Below are positions 27,653-36,816 of a stretch of DNA of 54,786 nt, one piece after another. Source of the DNA: Pseudomonas sp. Ga0074129 (GTDB lineage: Bacteria > Pseudomonadota > Gammaproteobacteria > Pseudomonadales > Pseudomonadaceae); the NCBI GenBank assembly GCA_001465025.1, contig LNDO01000113.1:1-54786 (forward strand). The letters run 5' to 3'. Position numbers and translations under genes: made by a program. The notes beneath the pieces are model-generated. The model was not told the origin of the DNA, made no database searches, and saw nothing but the letters and a program-made list of their open reading frames with translations. How positions within the stretch are numbered: the stretch's first letter is position 1; each line of letters starts with the position of its first letter.

Positions 27653-28522
27653 ATGAGTCAGGTGTTGAGTGAGTTGGTCGCCCTGCTGACCCTGGAAACC
27701 ATCGAAGAAAATCTGTTTCGTGGCGTCAGCCAGGACCTCGGCTTTCGCCAGTTATTCGGCGGTCAGGTGCTCGGTCAATGCGTTTCAGCGGCCAGCCAGA
27801 CGGTTGAGCCTGAGCGCCATGTGCACTCCATGCATGGCTATTTTTTACGCCCTGGCGATGCGGCATTGCCGGTGGTGTATCAGGTCGATCGCGTGCGCGA
27901 CGGTGGCAGTTTCAGCACGCGGCGGGTGACGGCGATCCAGAAGGGCAAGCCGATCTTTACCTGCAGCGCCTCGTTCCAGTTCGATGAAGAAGGCTTTCAT
28001 CACCAGAATCCGATGCCGGATGTGCCGGGGCCGGATGAGCTGAAATCGGAAACCGAGCTGGCCCGTTTGGTGGTCAATGCCTTGCCCGAGCGCATGCGTG
28101 AGCGGGCGATTAGCGATAAGCCGATTGAAATTCGGCCGGTGACCCTGAGCAATCCGTTCGCGCCCAAGCCGTGCGACCCGGTCAAGCATGTGTGGTTTCG
28201 CGCGGCGGGTGAGTTGCCGGATGAGCCGCAACTGCACAAGTTGCTGCTGGCCTACGCCAGCGATTTCAATTTGTTGACCACCTCGATGCTGCCGCATGGC
28301 GTGTCGGTGTGGCAGAAGTTTATGCAGGTCGCCAGCCTCGACCATTCGCTGTGGTTCCACTCTGACCTGCGCATGGACGACTGGCTGCTGTACAGCATGG
28401 ACAGCCCCTGGGCCGGTAACGCCCGTGGTTTTGCCCGTGGCAGCATCTTCAATCGTCAAGGCCAGTTAGTGGCCTCGGTGGCGCAGGAGGGCTTGACCCG
28501 CGTGCGCGAGGACTGGAAATGA
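27653..28522 (+). CDS. tesB: Acyl-CoA thioesterase II TesB
   Basis: Hydrolyses medium- and long-chain acyl-CoA to free fatty acid and CoA. The 289-residue protein has the double hot-dog fold: the first half carries NLFRGVSQDLGFRQLFGGQV and VHSMHGYFLRPGD, the second SLDHSLWFHSDLRMDDWLLY and the final VASVAQEGLTR. These segments hold the Asp-Thr/Ser-Gln catalytic set described for E. coli TesB. CGGAGAG precedes the ATG. Its TGA overlaps the ATG of the HAD gene. Confidence 0.95.
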   Translation: MSQVLSELVALLTLETIEENLFRGVSQDLGFRQLFGGQVLGQCVSAASQTVEPERHVHSMHGYFLRPGDAALPVVYQVDRVRDGGSFSTRRVTAIQKGKPIFTCSASFQFDEEGFHHQNPMPDVPGPDELKSETELARLVVNALPERMRERAISDKPIEIRPVTLSNPFAPKPCDPVKHVWFRAAGELPDEPQLHKLLLAYASDFNLLTTSMLPHGVSVWQKFMQVASLDHSLWFHSDLRMDDWLLYSMDSPWAGNARGFARGSIFNRQGQLVASVAQEGLTRVREDWK

Positions 28523-29106
28523 GCCTGAGCGCGGCCCGCCATTGGGTGTTCGACATGGACGGCACCCTGACCCTGGCGGTGCATGATTTCGAGGCCATCA
28601 AGCGGGCGCTGGATATTCCCTTGGCGGAGGACATCCTCGGCCATCTGGCGTCGCTGCCAGAGGCGGTGGCCGCCGCCAAACATGCCTGGTTGCTGGAGCA
28701 CGAGCGCGAACTGGCACTGGCTTCACAACCGGCACCGGGTGCGATTGAGCTGGTGCGGGAACTGCGCGAGCGTGGTTGCCGTTTGGGCATCCTGACCCGC
28801 AATGCCCATGAGTTGGCGCTGTTGACCTTGCGCGCGATTGGGCTGGATGACTGTTTTGCCGTGCCTGATGTGATCGGCCGCGATGAAGCGCCGCCAAAAC
28901 CGGATCCGGGCGGCCTGCTGCATTTCGCCAGAACCTGGCAGGTCGCGCCGAGTGAGTTGGTCATGGTCGGTGATTACCGCTTTGACCTGGAATGCGCCCG
29001 CGCTGCCGGGGCGCGCAGCGTGCTGGTCAACCTGCCGGAAAACCCTTGGCCGGAATTGGTTGATCATTTCGCCTTGGATTGCCGGGCGTTGCAGCAGGCG
29101 TTGTAG
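28519..29106 (+). CDS. HAD-superfamily phosphatase
   Basis: A 195-residue HAD-IA hydrolase. Motif I is FDMDGTLTLA (nucleophile and acid Asp near 10 and 12), motif II is ILTRN, the motif III lysine is in APPKPDP and motif IV is MVGDYRFDLECA. The short alpha-helical cap lies between motifs I and II. Related to phosphoglycolate phosphatases; the substrate is not evident. It starts in an ATGA overlap with tesB. Its TAG stop lies in GTAGGGCAGATG, a variant of the GTAGGGTGGATG repeat arm. Confidence 0.9.
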   Translation: MSLSAARHWVFDMDGTLTLAVHDFEAIKRALDIPLAEDILGHLASLPEAVAAAKHAWLLEHERELALASQPAPGAIELVRELRERGCRLGILTRNAHELALLTLRAIGLDDCFAVPDVIGRDEAPPKPDPGGLLHFARTWQVAPSELVMVGDYRFDLECARAAGARSVLVNLPENPWPELVDHFALDCRALQQAL

Positions 29107-29121
29107 GGCAGATGCACTCAT

Positions 29122-29201
29122 ATAGCCTGGATAAGCGCGGTGCAATCCGGGAATCCGGTTTTATTGCCACAATCGATACCCCGGATTGCATCCGGGCTAC
29201 G
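29122..29201. repeat. GTAGCCCGGAT-family palindrome
   Basis: A degenerate left arm TAGCCTGGATAAGCGCGG, then TGCAATCCGGG, and a near-perfect right arm CCGGATTGCATCCGGGCTAC (29181-29200), between the HAD gene and the convergent cueR. Confidence 0.75.
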
Positions 29202-29217
29202 GTTAATCGCTGCGGTT

Positions 29218-29306
29218 GTAGGGTGAGTCGGGGCGCGTAGTTGACGCTCTTTTCATCGACCATAGGACCGCAAAGGGTGGATGGCTGAAGCGTCATCCAC
29301 CCTACG
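29218..29306. repeat. GTAGGGTGG-family element overlapping the end of cueR
   Basis: GTAGGGTGA (29218-29226) and inverted CATCCACCCTACGCG at the right, with GGGTGGATGGC inside. The right arm read leftward is GCGTAGGGTGGATGACGC; its TAG at 29304-29302 is the cueR stop codon. Confidence 0.75.
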
Positions 29307-29715
29307 CGTGATCTGCCTTATGGCTACAACCTGATTCCAAGTCTTTGAGGATCGGGCAGTCCGGGCGGTCGTTGCCCTGGCAGCTTTCCATCAAGTCTCT
29401 GAGCGTGTCGCGCAGGCCGCTGAGTTCACTGATTTTGTGCTCCAGTTCGCGGATGTGTGCGGCGGCCAGGGCTTTGACGTCGGCGCTGGCGCGTTGACGG
29501 TCTTGCCATAAGGCCAACAGTTGGCTGATTTCGGCCAGGGAAAAACCCAGGTCGCGTGAGCGTTTGATAAACGCTAAACGGTGCAGGTCTGGTGCGCTGT
29601 ACAGGCGATAGCCGCTGTCGCTGCGCCCGGCGGCAGGCAGCAGGTCGATGCTTTCGTAGTAGCGAATCATCTTGGCGCTCAGGCCGGTTTTCTTGGCGGC
29701 TTGGCCGATATTCAT
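29302..29715 (-). CDS. cueR: Copper-responsive MerR-family regulator CueR
   Basis: A 137-residue Cu(I) sensor that activates copper export by untwisting a long-spacer promoter. The N-terminal helix-turn-helix (MNIGQAAKKTGLSAKMIRYY) is followed by a dimerisation helix. The metal loop holds Cys112 and Cys120 (SCQGNDRPDCPI), the same positions as in E. coli CueR. A further Cys at 130 and a histidine-containing tail lie at the C-terminus. The ATG at 29715 is chosen because the family begins with MNIG. It lies downstream of copA on the same strand, separated by a palindrome. Its stop codon is inside a repeat. Confidence 0.94.
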   Translation of the reverse strand: MNIGQAAKKTGLSAKMIRYYESIDLLPAAGRSDSGYRLYSAPDLHRLAFIKRSRDLGFSLAEISQLLALWQDRQRASADVKALAAAHIRELEHKISELSGLRDTLRDLMESCQGNDRPDCPILKDLESGCSHKADHA

Positions 29716-29763
29716 CAGGTTCTCCACGCGCTGTGGTGAGGTCGGGGTTTTAATCCTGTCTAG

Positions 29764-29831
29764 GTAGCCCGGATGCAATCCGGGGAAATTCGCACTCTGG
29801 CCAATCTCTCCCGGATTTCATCCGGGCTACG
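29764..29831. repeat. GTAGCCCGGAT-family palindrome between copA and cueR
   Basis: GTAGCCCGGATGCAATCC at 29764-29781 and inverted GGATTTCATCCGGGCTAC at 29813-29830. Read leftward, its first TAG (29829-29827) is the stop codon of copA. Confidence 0.85.
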
Positions 29832-32220
29832 GGTTTTCCGAACGCTTCGGCTTCCAGGTTTTCAGCAGCAGAGCATTGCTCACTACGCTGACGCTGGACA
29901 GCGCCATGGCCGCCCCCGCGAGCATGGGGTTGAGCAGGCCGGCGGCGGCCAGCGGTATGCCGATCAGGTTATAGGCGAAGGCCCAAAACAGGTTTTGCCG
30001 AATCTTGTTGTAGGTGCGCCGACTAATATCCAACGCATCGGCTACCAGGCGTGGGTCGCCGTGCATCAGGGTGATACCGGCGGCGTGCATGGCCACGTCA
30101 GTGCCGCTGCCCATGGCAATACCAACATCGGCCGCCGCCAGGGCTGGCGCATCGTTGATGCCGTCACCGACCATGGCCACCACGCCATCCTTCCTCATTG
30201 CGTTGATGATCGCGGCTTTGTCTGCCGGCAGCACGTTGGCATGTGCGGCGCTGATGCCTAGGGCGTCGGCCACGGCTTGCACGCTGCCATGGTTGTCACC
30301 GCTGATCAGGTGGCTGTCGATGCCTTGCGCAGTCAATGCGGCGATGGCCTGCGCCGCTCCGGGCTTGAGCGTGTCGCCAAAGGCGAACAGGCCCAATACC
30401 CGTGGCTGCGGTGCCAGCACCAGTAGCCACGACAGAGTGCGACCTTCGGCCTCCCAGGCCAAGGCGTCGGCGGCCAGTTCAGTTGCCGGTAAGCCCTGTT
30501 CATCCAGTAAGCGCTGGTTGCCCAGCGCCAGTTGCCGTTCACCCATCTGTCCGGCAATCCCGCGCCCGGCCAGTGCTTTGCTGTGGCTGACCTCGGCGAG
30601 GGTCAAATGCTGTTCGGCGCAGCGGTCGAGCACGGCTTTGGCCAGCGAATGCTCGCTGCCGCGTTGCAGGGCACCGGCCAACTGCAGCAATTGAGCGTCG
30701 TCGCCGTCGACTGCGCGCAGGTGAGCAATGCGTGGGCTGCCGGCGGTCAGGGTGCCAGTCTTGTCGAAGGCCACTTGGGTAACGGCATGGGCGACTTCAA
30801 GCGCTTCGGCGTCCTTGATCAGAATGCCGTGGCGCGCCGCCACGCCGGTGCCGGCCATTATCGCGGTGGGCGTCGCCAAACCAAGCGCGCAGGGACAGGC
30901 GATCACCAGCACCGCCACGGCGTTGAGCAGCGCGGTTTCGATCCCCGCGCCATACAACAACCAGCCGCTCAGCGTGGCGAGGGCAATCAGCAGTACGCTG
31001 GGGACGAAAATCTGGCTGACTTTATCCACCAGCTTCTGGATCGGGGCTTTCGCTGCTTGGGCCTCTTCGACCAGGCGGATAATGCGCGACAGCACGGTCT
31101 CGGCACCCAGCGCCGTGGTTTCGATCAGCAGGCGGCCCTCGCCGTTGATGGCCCCGGCCGTTACGCGGTCACCGGGCTGTTTGGGTTGCGGCAGGCTTTC
31201 ACCGCTGATCAGCGCTTCATCGGCGTGGCTCTGGCCTTCAATCACCTGGCCATCGACCGGGAAGCGTTCGCCGGGCTTGACCACAACACGGTCGCCCAGC
31301 TTTAACTCAGCCAGGCTGACCCATTGCTCAGCGCCCTCTTGCAGGCGTAACGCCCGCTCCGGGCGCAAAGCCTGCAAGGCACGGATGGCGCTGCTGGTTT
31401 GCCGTTTGGCGCGGCTTTCCAGGTATTTGCCCAGCAGAATCAAGGTGATGATCACCGCCGAGGCTTCGAAATACAGGTGCGGCATGCTGCCTGCTGGCGT
31501 CACGGCCCATTGATACAGGCTCAGGCCAAATGCGGCGCTGGTGCCGATGGCCACCAGCTGATCCATATTGCCGGCGCGGGCGCGCAGGGCGCTCCAGGCG
31601 GCGCGGTAAAAACGTGCGCCGACGATAAATTGCACCGGCGCTGCCAAGGCAAACTGCGCCCAAGCTGGAAGCATCCAATGCAGGCCAAAGGGCTCAGCGA
31701 GCATGGGCACGACCAGCGGTAGGGTCAGCATAATGGCCAGCAGCAAGATCCAGCGTTCGTGACGCAATGCAGTGGCGGCGGTCTTCTCGGCGGTGCGTGG
31801 GTCACTGATCAGGCTGGCTTTGTAATCCGCGCGATTCACCGCCTGCAAAAGCGGTTGTGTGTCGCTGCCGCGCAGCATGTGCAGGTGTGCCCGTTCGCTG
31901 GCGAAGTTTACGCTCACGGCTAATACGCCAGTTTGTTGGGCCAGAACCCGTTCGATGCGCCCGGCGCAACTGCTGCACGTCATGCCGCTCAGGGCCAAGT
32001 CCAGTTGCTCGCTGGGCACCTCATAACCGGCTTGAGTAACAGCCTCAACCAGTTGCTGCATATGGCCTGTCGGCGCTTCGATACGGGCGCGCTCACTGGC
32101 CAGGTTGATGCTGACGTTTGCGACGCCCGCCACCTTGCTCAATGCGCGCTCAACCCGTCCGACACAACTGGCGCAGGTCATGCCGCTGATCGGCAGGTCA
32201 TAGGTAATGAGCGAGGTCAT
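29827..32220 (-). CDS. copA: Copper-exporting P-type ATPase CopA (CueA)
   Basis: A 797-residue P1B-type Cu(I) pump of the inner membrane. Two N-terminal heavy-metal domains carry MTCASC (C16, C19) and MTCSSC (C82, C85). The transmembrane copper site is CPC at 442-444, the phosphorylated Asp is D486 in DKTGT, and SEHSLAKAV and GDGINDAPAL complete the ATPase core. Two metal domains and CPC identify copper rather than zinc. GGAG lies upstream of the ATG. A CueR-type operator sits 35-55 bases before the start. cueR follows, as in the P. putida cueAR pair. Confidence 0.96.
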   Translation of the reverse strand: MTSLITYDLPISGMTCASCVGRVERALSKVAGVANVSINLASERARIEAPTGHMQQLVEAVTQAGYEVPSEQLDLALSGMTCSSCAGRIERVLAQQTGVLAVSVNFASERAHLHMLRGSDTQPLLQAVNRADYKASLISDPRTAEKTAATALRHERWILLLAIMLTLPLVVPMLAEPFGLHWMLPAWAQFALAAPVQFIVGARFYRAAWSALRARAGNMDQLVAIGTSAAFGLSLYQWAVTPAGSMPHLYFEASAVIITLILLGKYLESRAKRQTSSAIRALQALRPERALRLQEGAEQWVSLAELKLGDRVVVKPGERFPVDGQVIEGQSHADEALISGESLPQPKQPGDRVTAGAINGEGRLLIETTALGAETVLSRIIRLVEEAQAAKAPIQKLVDKVSQIFVPSVLLIALATLSGWLLYGAGIETALLNAVAVLVIACPCALGLATPTAIMAGTGVAARHGILIKDAEALEVAHAVTQVAFDKTGTLTAGSPRIAHLRAVDGDDAQLLQLAGALQRGSEHSLAKAVLDRCAEQHLTLAEVSHSKALAGRGIAGQMGERQLALGNQRLLDEQGLPATELAADALAWEAEGRTLSWLLVLAPQPRVLGLFAFGDTLKPGAAQAIAALTAQGIDSHLISGDNHGSVQAVADALGISAAHANVLPADKAAIINAMRKDGVVAMVGDGINDAPALAAADVGIAMGSGTDVAMHAAGITLMHGDPRLVADALDISRRTYNKIRQNLFWAFAYNLIGIPLAAAGLLNPMLAGAAMALSSVSVVSNALLLKTWKPKRSENP

Positions 32221-32254
32221 AAGAGGTGCTCCATCAAGTGAGCTAACAGCATCA

Positions 32255-32278
32255 ACCTTGCCACCTTGGTAAGGTCAA
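32255..32278 (-). promoter_or_regulatory. CueR-type operator and promoter of copA
   Basis: Read leftward: TTGACCTTACC followed by AAGGTGGCAAGGT. The dyad ACCTT-N11-AAGGT (32275-32255) overlaps a -35 hexamer TTGACC (32278-32273), and the likely -10 (GATGCT) would follow after 19 bases. This is the over-long spacer of MerR-type copper promoters. No such site lies before cueR. Confidence 0.85.
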
Positions 32279-32363
32279 GCAGTGTTTGGTCGCACGCATA
32301 TGACACTGACTGAGGCTTAAAATCTCGGCCGCGCACCAAATGAAGAGCGCGCGCCAAGATTGG

Positions 32364-32819
32364 TCAGGATGTGCTTTTCCGGTGATTGGCCAGGCGCTCA
32401 AGGGCTGCGCGCAGCTTGGGATCGCTGATGCCTTCAGCGGTGGCCTGAATGTTTTCCGCGGCCGAATCCGACAGGTTGATTGTGCGACCCGGCGCACGCC
32501 TTTCGGCAGTCGGAGGTTGCACCTTGAACAGGATCTTCGTTAAGGTCGCGAACTCTTCAAGGTTCTGCAGCTGTTTCAGCAGTCTTTTTTGCTGATAGCG
32601 CAGGCGGGTGGCCCAGTGGCCATCAGTGATTACCAGCAGCAGGCAACCCTCGCGCCATGAAGCAACATGGCAGTGCTCGCGGGCGGCAGGCTGCAATTGG
32701 CTCTCTAGCAGGTGCTGCAAGCGATCAATACGTTGCGCTTGATTGAACAGCGCCTTTAGGGGTTTCGCCTCGCGCATCAGTGCGGCGGGAGCCCGAGCCG
32801 GCAAAGGACGAAAAGTCAT
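32364..32819 (-). CDS. dciA: DnaB-helicase loader-type protein DciA (DUF721)
   Basis: A 151-residue DUF721 protein. DciA is the ancestral bacterial helicase operator that helps load DnaB where DnaC is absent. The DUF721 core spans about 20-110 (LLESQLQPAAREHCHVASW, then LRYQQKRLLKQLQN), followed by a basic, flexible tail. The ATG at 32819 (MTFRPLPARAP) is preferred over an upstream in-frame ATG at 32870, which would overlap the divergent peptidase leader. In P. aeruginosa the same gene lies next to the M23 peptidase and secA. Confidence 0.85.
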   Translation of the reverse strand: MTFRPLPARAPAALMREAKPLKALFNQAQRIDRLQHLLESQLQPAAREHCHVASWREGCLLLVITDGHWATRLRYQQKRLLKQLQNLEEFATLTKILFKVQPPTAERRAPGRTINLSDSAAENIQATAEGISDPKLRAALERLANHRKSTS

Positions 32820-32899
32820 GGCAGGACGCCTGAATAAGTGAAGCCGCCATGGTAGCAGAGTCGCTGCCAACTTCCGGGCTTCACCACAAGGGAACGCTC

Positions 32900-33826
32900 A
32901 TGCAGATTATTTTGCTCAGTCGGCACCACGGTGCTGCTCGCTCTATTAGCTTGGATTTGCGCTGGATTGTGCTGTCACTGTTGATCGTGATGGCCGCGGC
33001 ACTGTCTGGCGGTGTAGCGGTCGGCGCATGGTGGGCACCTGCCACCGTTGTTGTCCCAGACGAGCAGCAGTTAAACCTGGCATTGGATCAACAGCGTGCT
33101 GAAGTGGGTGAAGTGCGGCGCGATGCTCAATTGCAACTGGATGCGTTTGCCGTGCATGTGGCCGAACTGCAAGCGCGCCTGACGCGCCTGGATGCTTTGG
33201 GTGCGCGCTTAACCGAACTGGCTGATCTGGACGCCAGCGAGTTCGATTTCTCCCTCAATGTCGGCCAGGGCGGTGCAGAAGACGCCATGGGCGATGCTGC
33301 CTACGCACCACCGCCCTTTATGGATGAATTGGATAAGCTGAGCGTGCGCCTGGACAGCCGTGAGCAATTGCTCGAAGTGCTGGAGCAGATGATCGGTGAG
33401 CGTCAGTTGAGTGAGGGCGAATACCTTTCCGGCATGCCGGTACGTCAAGGCTATATGTCTTCGCCGTTCGGTCGTCGTGTGCACCCGCTCACTGGCCGTA
33501 ATACCCAGCACAAGGGTGTCGACTTTGCCGCTAAACCGGGCAGCGATGTTGTTGCGGTGGCCGCAGGCGTAGTGAGCTTCTCGGGTATGAGGTCCGGTTA
33601 CGGGCATACCGTTGAAATCAGCCACGCGGATGGCTACACCACCTTGTACGCGCACAACCAGAGTAACGTGGTGCACATTGGTGACCTTGTGCAGCGTGGG
33701 CAGACCATAGCCAAGGTTGGGCGCAGTGGTCGCGCCAGTGGTTATCACGTGCATTTTGAGGTCACCAAAGGTGGCCGTTTGGTCAATCCAGCCAGCTATA
33801 TCGCTCGTGTTGGCGAGGACGAATAA
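32900..33826 (+). CDS. M23 (LytM) family peptidase
   Basis: A 308-residue envelope protein: an N-terminal membrane helix (about 19-41), a coiled coil with an Asp/Glu/Arg-rich stretch (about 55-110) and a C-terminal M23 domain. The zinc motif HKGVD (His204, Asp208) and HVHFEV (His283, His285) are complete, so it is probably an active peptidoglycan endopeptidase, unlike EnvC-type activators. The ATG at 32900 with AAGGGAA upstream fits; an upstream ATG at 32849 only adds a non-conserved leader. It sits before secA, about 117 bases away. Confidence 0.92.
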   Translation: MQIILLSRHHGAARSISLDLRWIVLSLLIVMAAALSGGVAVGAWWAPATVVVPDEQQLNLALDQQRAEVGEVRRDAQLQLDAFAVHVAELQARLTRLDALGARLTELADLDASEFDFSLNVGQGGAEDAMGDAAYAPPPFMDELDKLSVRLDSREQLLEVLEQMIGERQLSEGEYLSGMPVRQGYMSSPFGRRVHPLTGRNTQHKGVDFAAKPGSDVVAVAAGVVSFSGMRSGYGHTVEISHADGYTTLYAHNQSNVVHIGDLVQRGQTIAKVGRSGRASGYHVHFEVTKGGRLVNPASYIARVGEDE

Positions 33827-33943
33827 CGTAGCTTTCCTCATTCGCGTTTCCGGGTAGAATGCCCGCTTCGCACGCAGCCATGAGGGCTGCATGGGTCGCT
33901 TTTCGGTTACCCACAATCCATACGCCTGGAAGATCCCGTCGAT

Positions 33944-36676
33944 ATGTTTGCGCCTTTGTTGAAGAAACTCTTTGGAAGCAAGAACGAGCGTGAAGTTAAA
34001 CGCATGCTCAAGGCGGTTCAGTCCGTAAATGCCTTCGAGGAGCAGTTGATTGCTCTGTCCGATGAGCAACTGCGTGCCAAGACTGAAGAGTTCAAGGCGC
34101 GGCTGGCTAAAGGCGAAACCCTTGACCAACTGCTGGCTGAAGCCTTTGCCGTCGCCCGTGAAGCCGGTAAGCGTGTGATGGGCATGCACCACTTCGACGT
34201 ACAGTTGACGGGCGGTATGACCCTGCACGAAGGCAAGATCGCTGAGATGCGTACCGGTGAGGGTAAGACCCTGGTGGCAACCTTGGCGGTGTACCTGAAC
34301 GCACTGTCCGGTAAGGGCGTGCACGTGGTGACGGTCAACGATTACCTGGCCCGTCGTGACGCCAACTGGATGCGTCCGCTTTATGAATTCCTTGGTATGA
34401 GCGTGGGTATCGTCACCCCGTTTATGCCGCCGGAAGAAAAACGTGCGGCCTATGCGGCCGACATCACCTACGGCACCAACAACGAATTTGGCTTTGATTA
34501 CCTGCGCGACAACATGGCCTTCAGCCTGGAAGAAAAATTCCAGCGCGAGCTGAATTTTGCCGTGATCGACGAAGTGGACTCCATCCTCATCGACGAAGCC
34601 CGTACGCCGCTGATCATTTCCGGTCAGGCCGAAGACAGTTCGCGCCTGTACACCGAAATCAACAAGCTGATTCCTCGCCTGAAATTGCATGTCGAGGAAG
34701 AAGAGGGTGTCGTCACCCAAGAAGGCCACTATAAGGTCGACGAGAAGGCTCGTCAGGTTGAGCTGAACGAAGCCGGCCACCAGTATGTTGAAGAGATGCT
34801 CACCGAAGTCGGCCTGCTGGCCGAGGGTGAGAGCCTGTATTCGGCGCATAACCTGGGTCTGCTGACTCACGTTTACTCCGGTCTGCGCGCGCACAAGCTG
34901 TTCAACCGCAACGTTGAATACATTGTGCAGAACAACCAGGTGTTGCTGATTGACGAACACACCGGCCGGACCATGCCGGGCCGTCGTTTGTCAGAAGGCC
35001 TGCATCAGGCTATCGAAGCCAAAGAAGGCCTGCCGATCCAGGCCGAAAGTCAGACCTTGGCCTCGACCACCTTCCAGAACTACTTCCGCCTGTACAACAA
35101 GCTGTCCGGTATGACCGGTACTGCTGATACCGAAGCGTTCGAGTTCCATCAGATTTATGGTTTGGCGGTGATCGTGATCCCGACCAACCGTGCGCTGGCC
35201 CGTAAAGATTTCAATGACCTGGTGTACCTGACTGCGGATGAGAAGTACGCCGCCATTGTCACCGACATCAAGGAAAGCATGGCCCTCGGGCGTCCGGTGC
35301 TGGTCGGTACGGCCACCATCGAAACCTCTGAGCACATGTCCAAACTGCTCAACCAGGAAGGCATCGAGCACAAGGTGCTTAACGCCAAGTTCCACGAAAA
35401 AGAAGCCGAGATCATTGCTCAGGCCGGTCGTCCGGGCGCGCTGACCATCGCCACTAACATGGCCGGTCGCGGTACCGACATCCTGTTGGGCGGCAACTGG
35501 GAAGTGGAAGTCGCCAACCTGGAAAACCCAACACCTGAGCAGATTGCGCAGATTAAGTCCGATTGGCAGAAACGCCATCAGCAAGTGATTGAGTCCGGTG
35601 GTCTACACGTGATCGCCTCCGAGCGTCACGAATCGCGCCGTATCGATAACCAGCTGCGTGGCCGTGCTGGCCGCCAAGGTGACCCAGGCTCCAGCCGTTT
35701 TTACCTGTCGCTGGAAGACAACCTGATGCGCATCTTCGCCTCTGATCGGGTGAAGAACTTTATGAAGGCTCTGGGCATGCAGTCTGGCGAAGCCATCGAG
35801 CATCGTATGGTCAGCAACGCCATCGAAAAAGCCCAGCGCAAAGTTGAAGGCCGCAACTTCGACATGCGTAAGCAGTTGCTCGAATACGACGACGTGGCCA
35901 ACGAGCAGCGCAAGGTGATCTACCACATGCGCAACACCTTGCTCGCGGCTGACGATATTGGCGAGACCATCGCCGATTTCCGTCGTGAAGTTCTGGATAA
36001 CACCATTAACGCGCACATCGCACCGCAGTCGCTGCCAGAGCAGTGGGACATCGCCGGCTTGGAAGAAGCGCTTTTCAGCAGTTTCAACCTGCGCCTGCCG
36101 GTCCAGCAATGGCTCGACGAAGACGACAAACTCTACGAAGAAACCCTGCGCGCGCGGATTCTCGATGAGCTGATCAGCGCCTACAACGAGAAAGAAAACG
36201 AAGCCAGCGCCGAAGCCCTGCGCACCTTCGAGAAACAAATTCTGCTGCGCGTGCTGGACGATCTGTGGAAAGACCACCTGTCGACCATGGATCACCTGCG
36301 TCACGGCATTCACTTGCGTGGTTATGCGCAGAAGAACCCCAAGCAGGAATACAAGCGCGAGTCGTTCACCCTGTTCCAGGAACTGCTCGATTCGATCAAG
36401 CGCGACACCATCCGCGTACTCTCGCACGTACAAGTGCGCCGTGAAGACCCGGCTGAAGAGGAAGCGCGTTTGCGCCGCGAGGCTCAGGCACTGGCCGAGC
36501 GTATGCAATTCCAGCACGCCGAAGCGTCCGCGCTGATGGCAGAAGTGGCTGATGAAGAAGGCGACGTGGCGGTTGCCGCTGCGCCCGTGCGCACCGAGCC
36601 GAAAATTGGTCGCAACGAGCCGTGCCCCTGTGGTTCCGGCAAGAAGTACAAGCATTGCCACGGTCAGGTCAGCTAA
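33944..36676 (+). CDS. secA: Protein translocase ATPase SecA
   Basis: The motor that drives preproteins through SecYEG. At 910 residues it has the usual length. Walker A is [10 protein letters not shown] (near 103), Walker B is [15 protein letters not shown], and the second nucleotide domain carries [14 protein letters not shown]. The C-terminal zinc ligand motif [14 protein letters not shown] binds SecB and zinc. The ATG at 33944 is typical ([16 protein letters not shown]). The 117-base leader contains a small hairpin GCAGCC-atgag-GGCTGC (33874-33890). No secM-like gene precedes it. Confidence 0.98.
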   Translation: MFAPLLKKLFGSKNEREVKRMLKAVQSVNAFEEQLIALSDEQLRAKTEEFKARLAKGETLDQLLAEAFAVAREAGKRVMGMHHFDVQLTGGMTLHEGKIAEMRTGEGKTLVATLAVYLNALSGKGVHVVTVNDYLARRDANWMRPLYEFLGMSVGIVTPFMPPEEKRAAYAADITYGTNNEFGFDYLRDNMAFSLEEKFQRELNFAVIDEVDSILIDEARTPLIISGQAEDSSRLYTEINKLIPRLKLHVEEEEGVVTQEGHYKVDEKARQVELNEAGHQYVEEMLTEVGLLAEGESLYSAHNLGLLTHVYSGLRAHKLFNRNVEYIVQNNQVLLIDEHTGRTMPGRRLSEGLHQAIEAKEGLPIQAESQTLASTTFQNYFRLYNKLSGMTGTADTEAFEFHQIYGLAVIVIPTNRALARKDFNDLVYLTADEKYAAIVTDIKESMALGRPVLVGTATIETSEHMSKLLNQEGIEHKVLNAKFHEKEAEIIAQAGRPGALTIATNMAGRGTDILLGGNWEVEVANLENPTPEQIAQIKSDWQKRHQQVIESGGLHVIASERHESRRIDNQLRGRAGRQGDPGSSRFYLSLEDNLMRIFASDRVKNFMKALGMQSGEAIEHRMVSNAIEKAQRKVEGRNFDMRKQLLEYDDVANEQRKVIYHMRNTLLAADDIGETIADFRREVLDNTINAHIAPQSLPEQWDIAGLEEALFSSFNLRLPVQQWLDEDDKLYEETLRARILDELISAYNEKENEASAEALRTFEKQILLRVLDDLWKDHLSTMDHLRHGIHLRGYAQKNPKQEYKRESFTLFQELLDSIKRDTIRVLSHVQVRREDPAEEEARLRREAQALAERMQFQHAEASALMAEVADEEGDVAVAAAPVRTEPKIGRNEPCPCGSGKKYKHCHGQVS

Positions 36677-36739
36677 GCCGACCGCTGTAGCGCGGGTTAA
36701 GCCGACAGTGACGTTGGCTATGCTTGACCCTGCTAGAAC

Positions 36740-36774
36740 AACGCCGCGAACGGTCTGACCGTTCGCGGCGTTTT
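36740..36774 (+). terminator. Terminator after secA
   Basis: AACGCCGCGAACGG and CCGTTCGCGGCGTT form a perfect stem around TCTGA, followed by TTTT. It lies 63 bases after secA and 43 bases before argJ. Confidence 0.85.
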
Positions 36775-36816
36775 ACCATCGCATTCAGATGTATCAAACC
36801 TCAAGGAGCGTTCGTT

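Noticed and set aside
33209-34960. A 583-codon open frame on the minus strand, antisense to the M23 peptidase and secA
   Set aside because: It mirrors the codon pattern of two well-supported genes, has no recognisable domain and no ribosome binding site. Long antisense frames are common in GC-rich genes.
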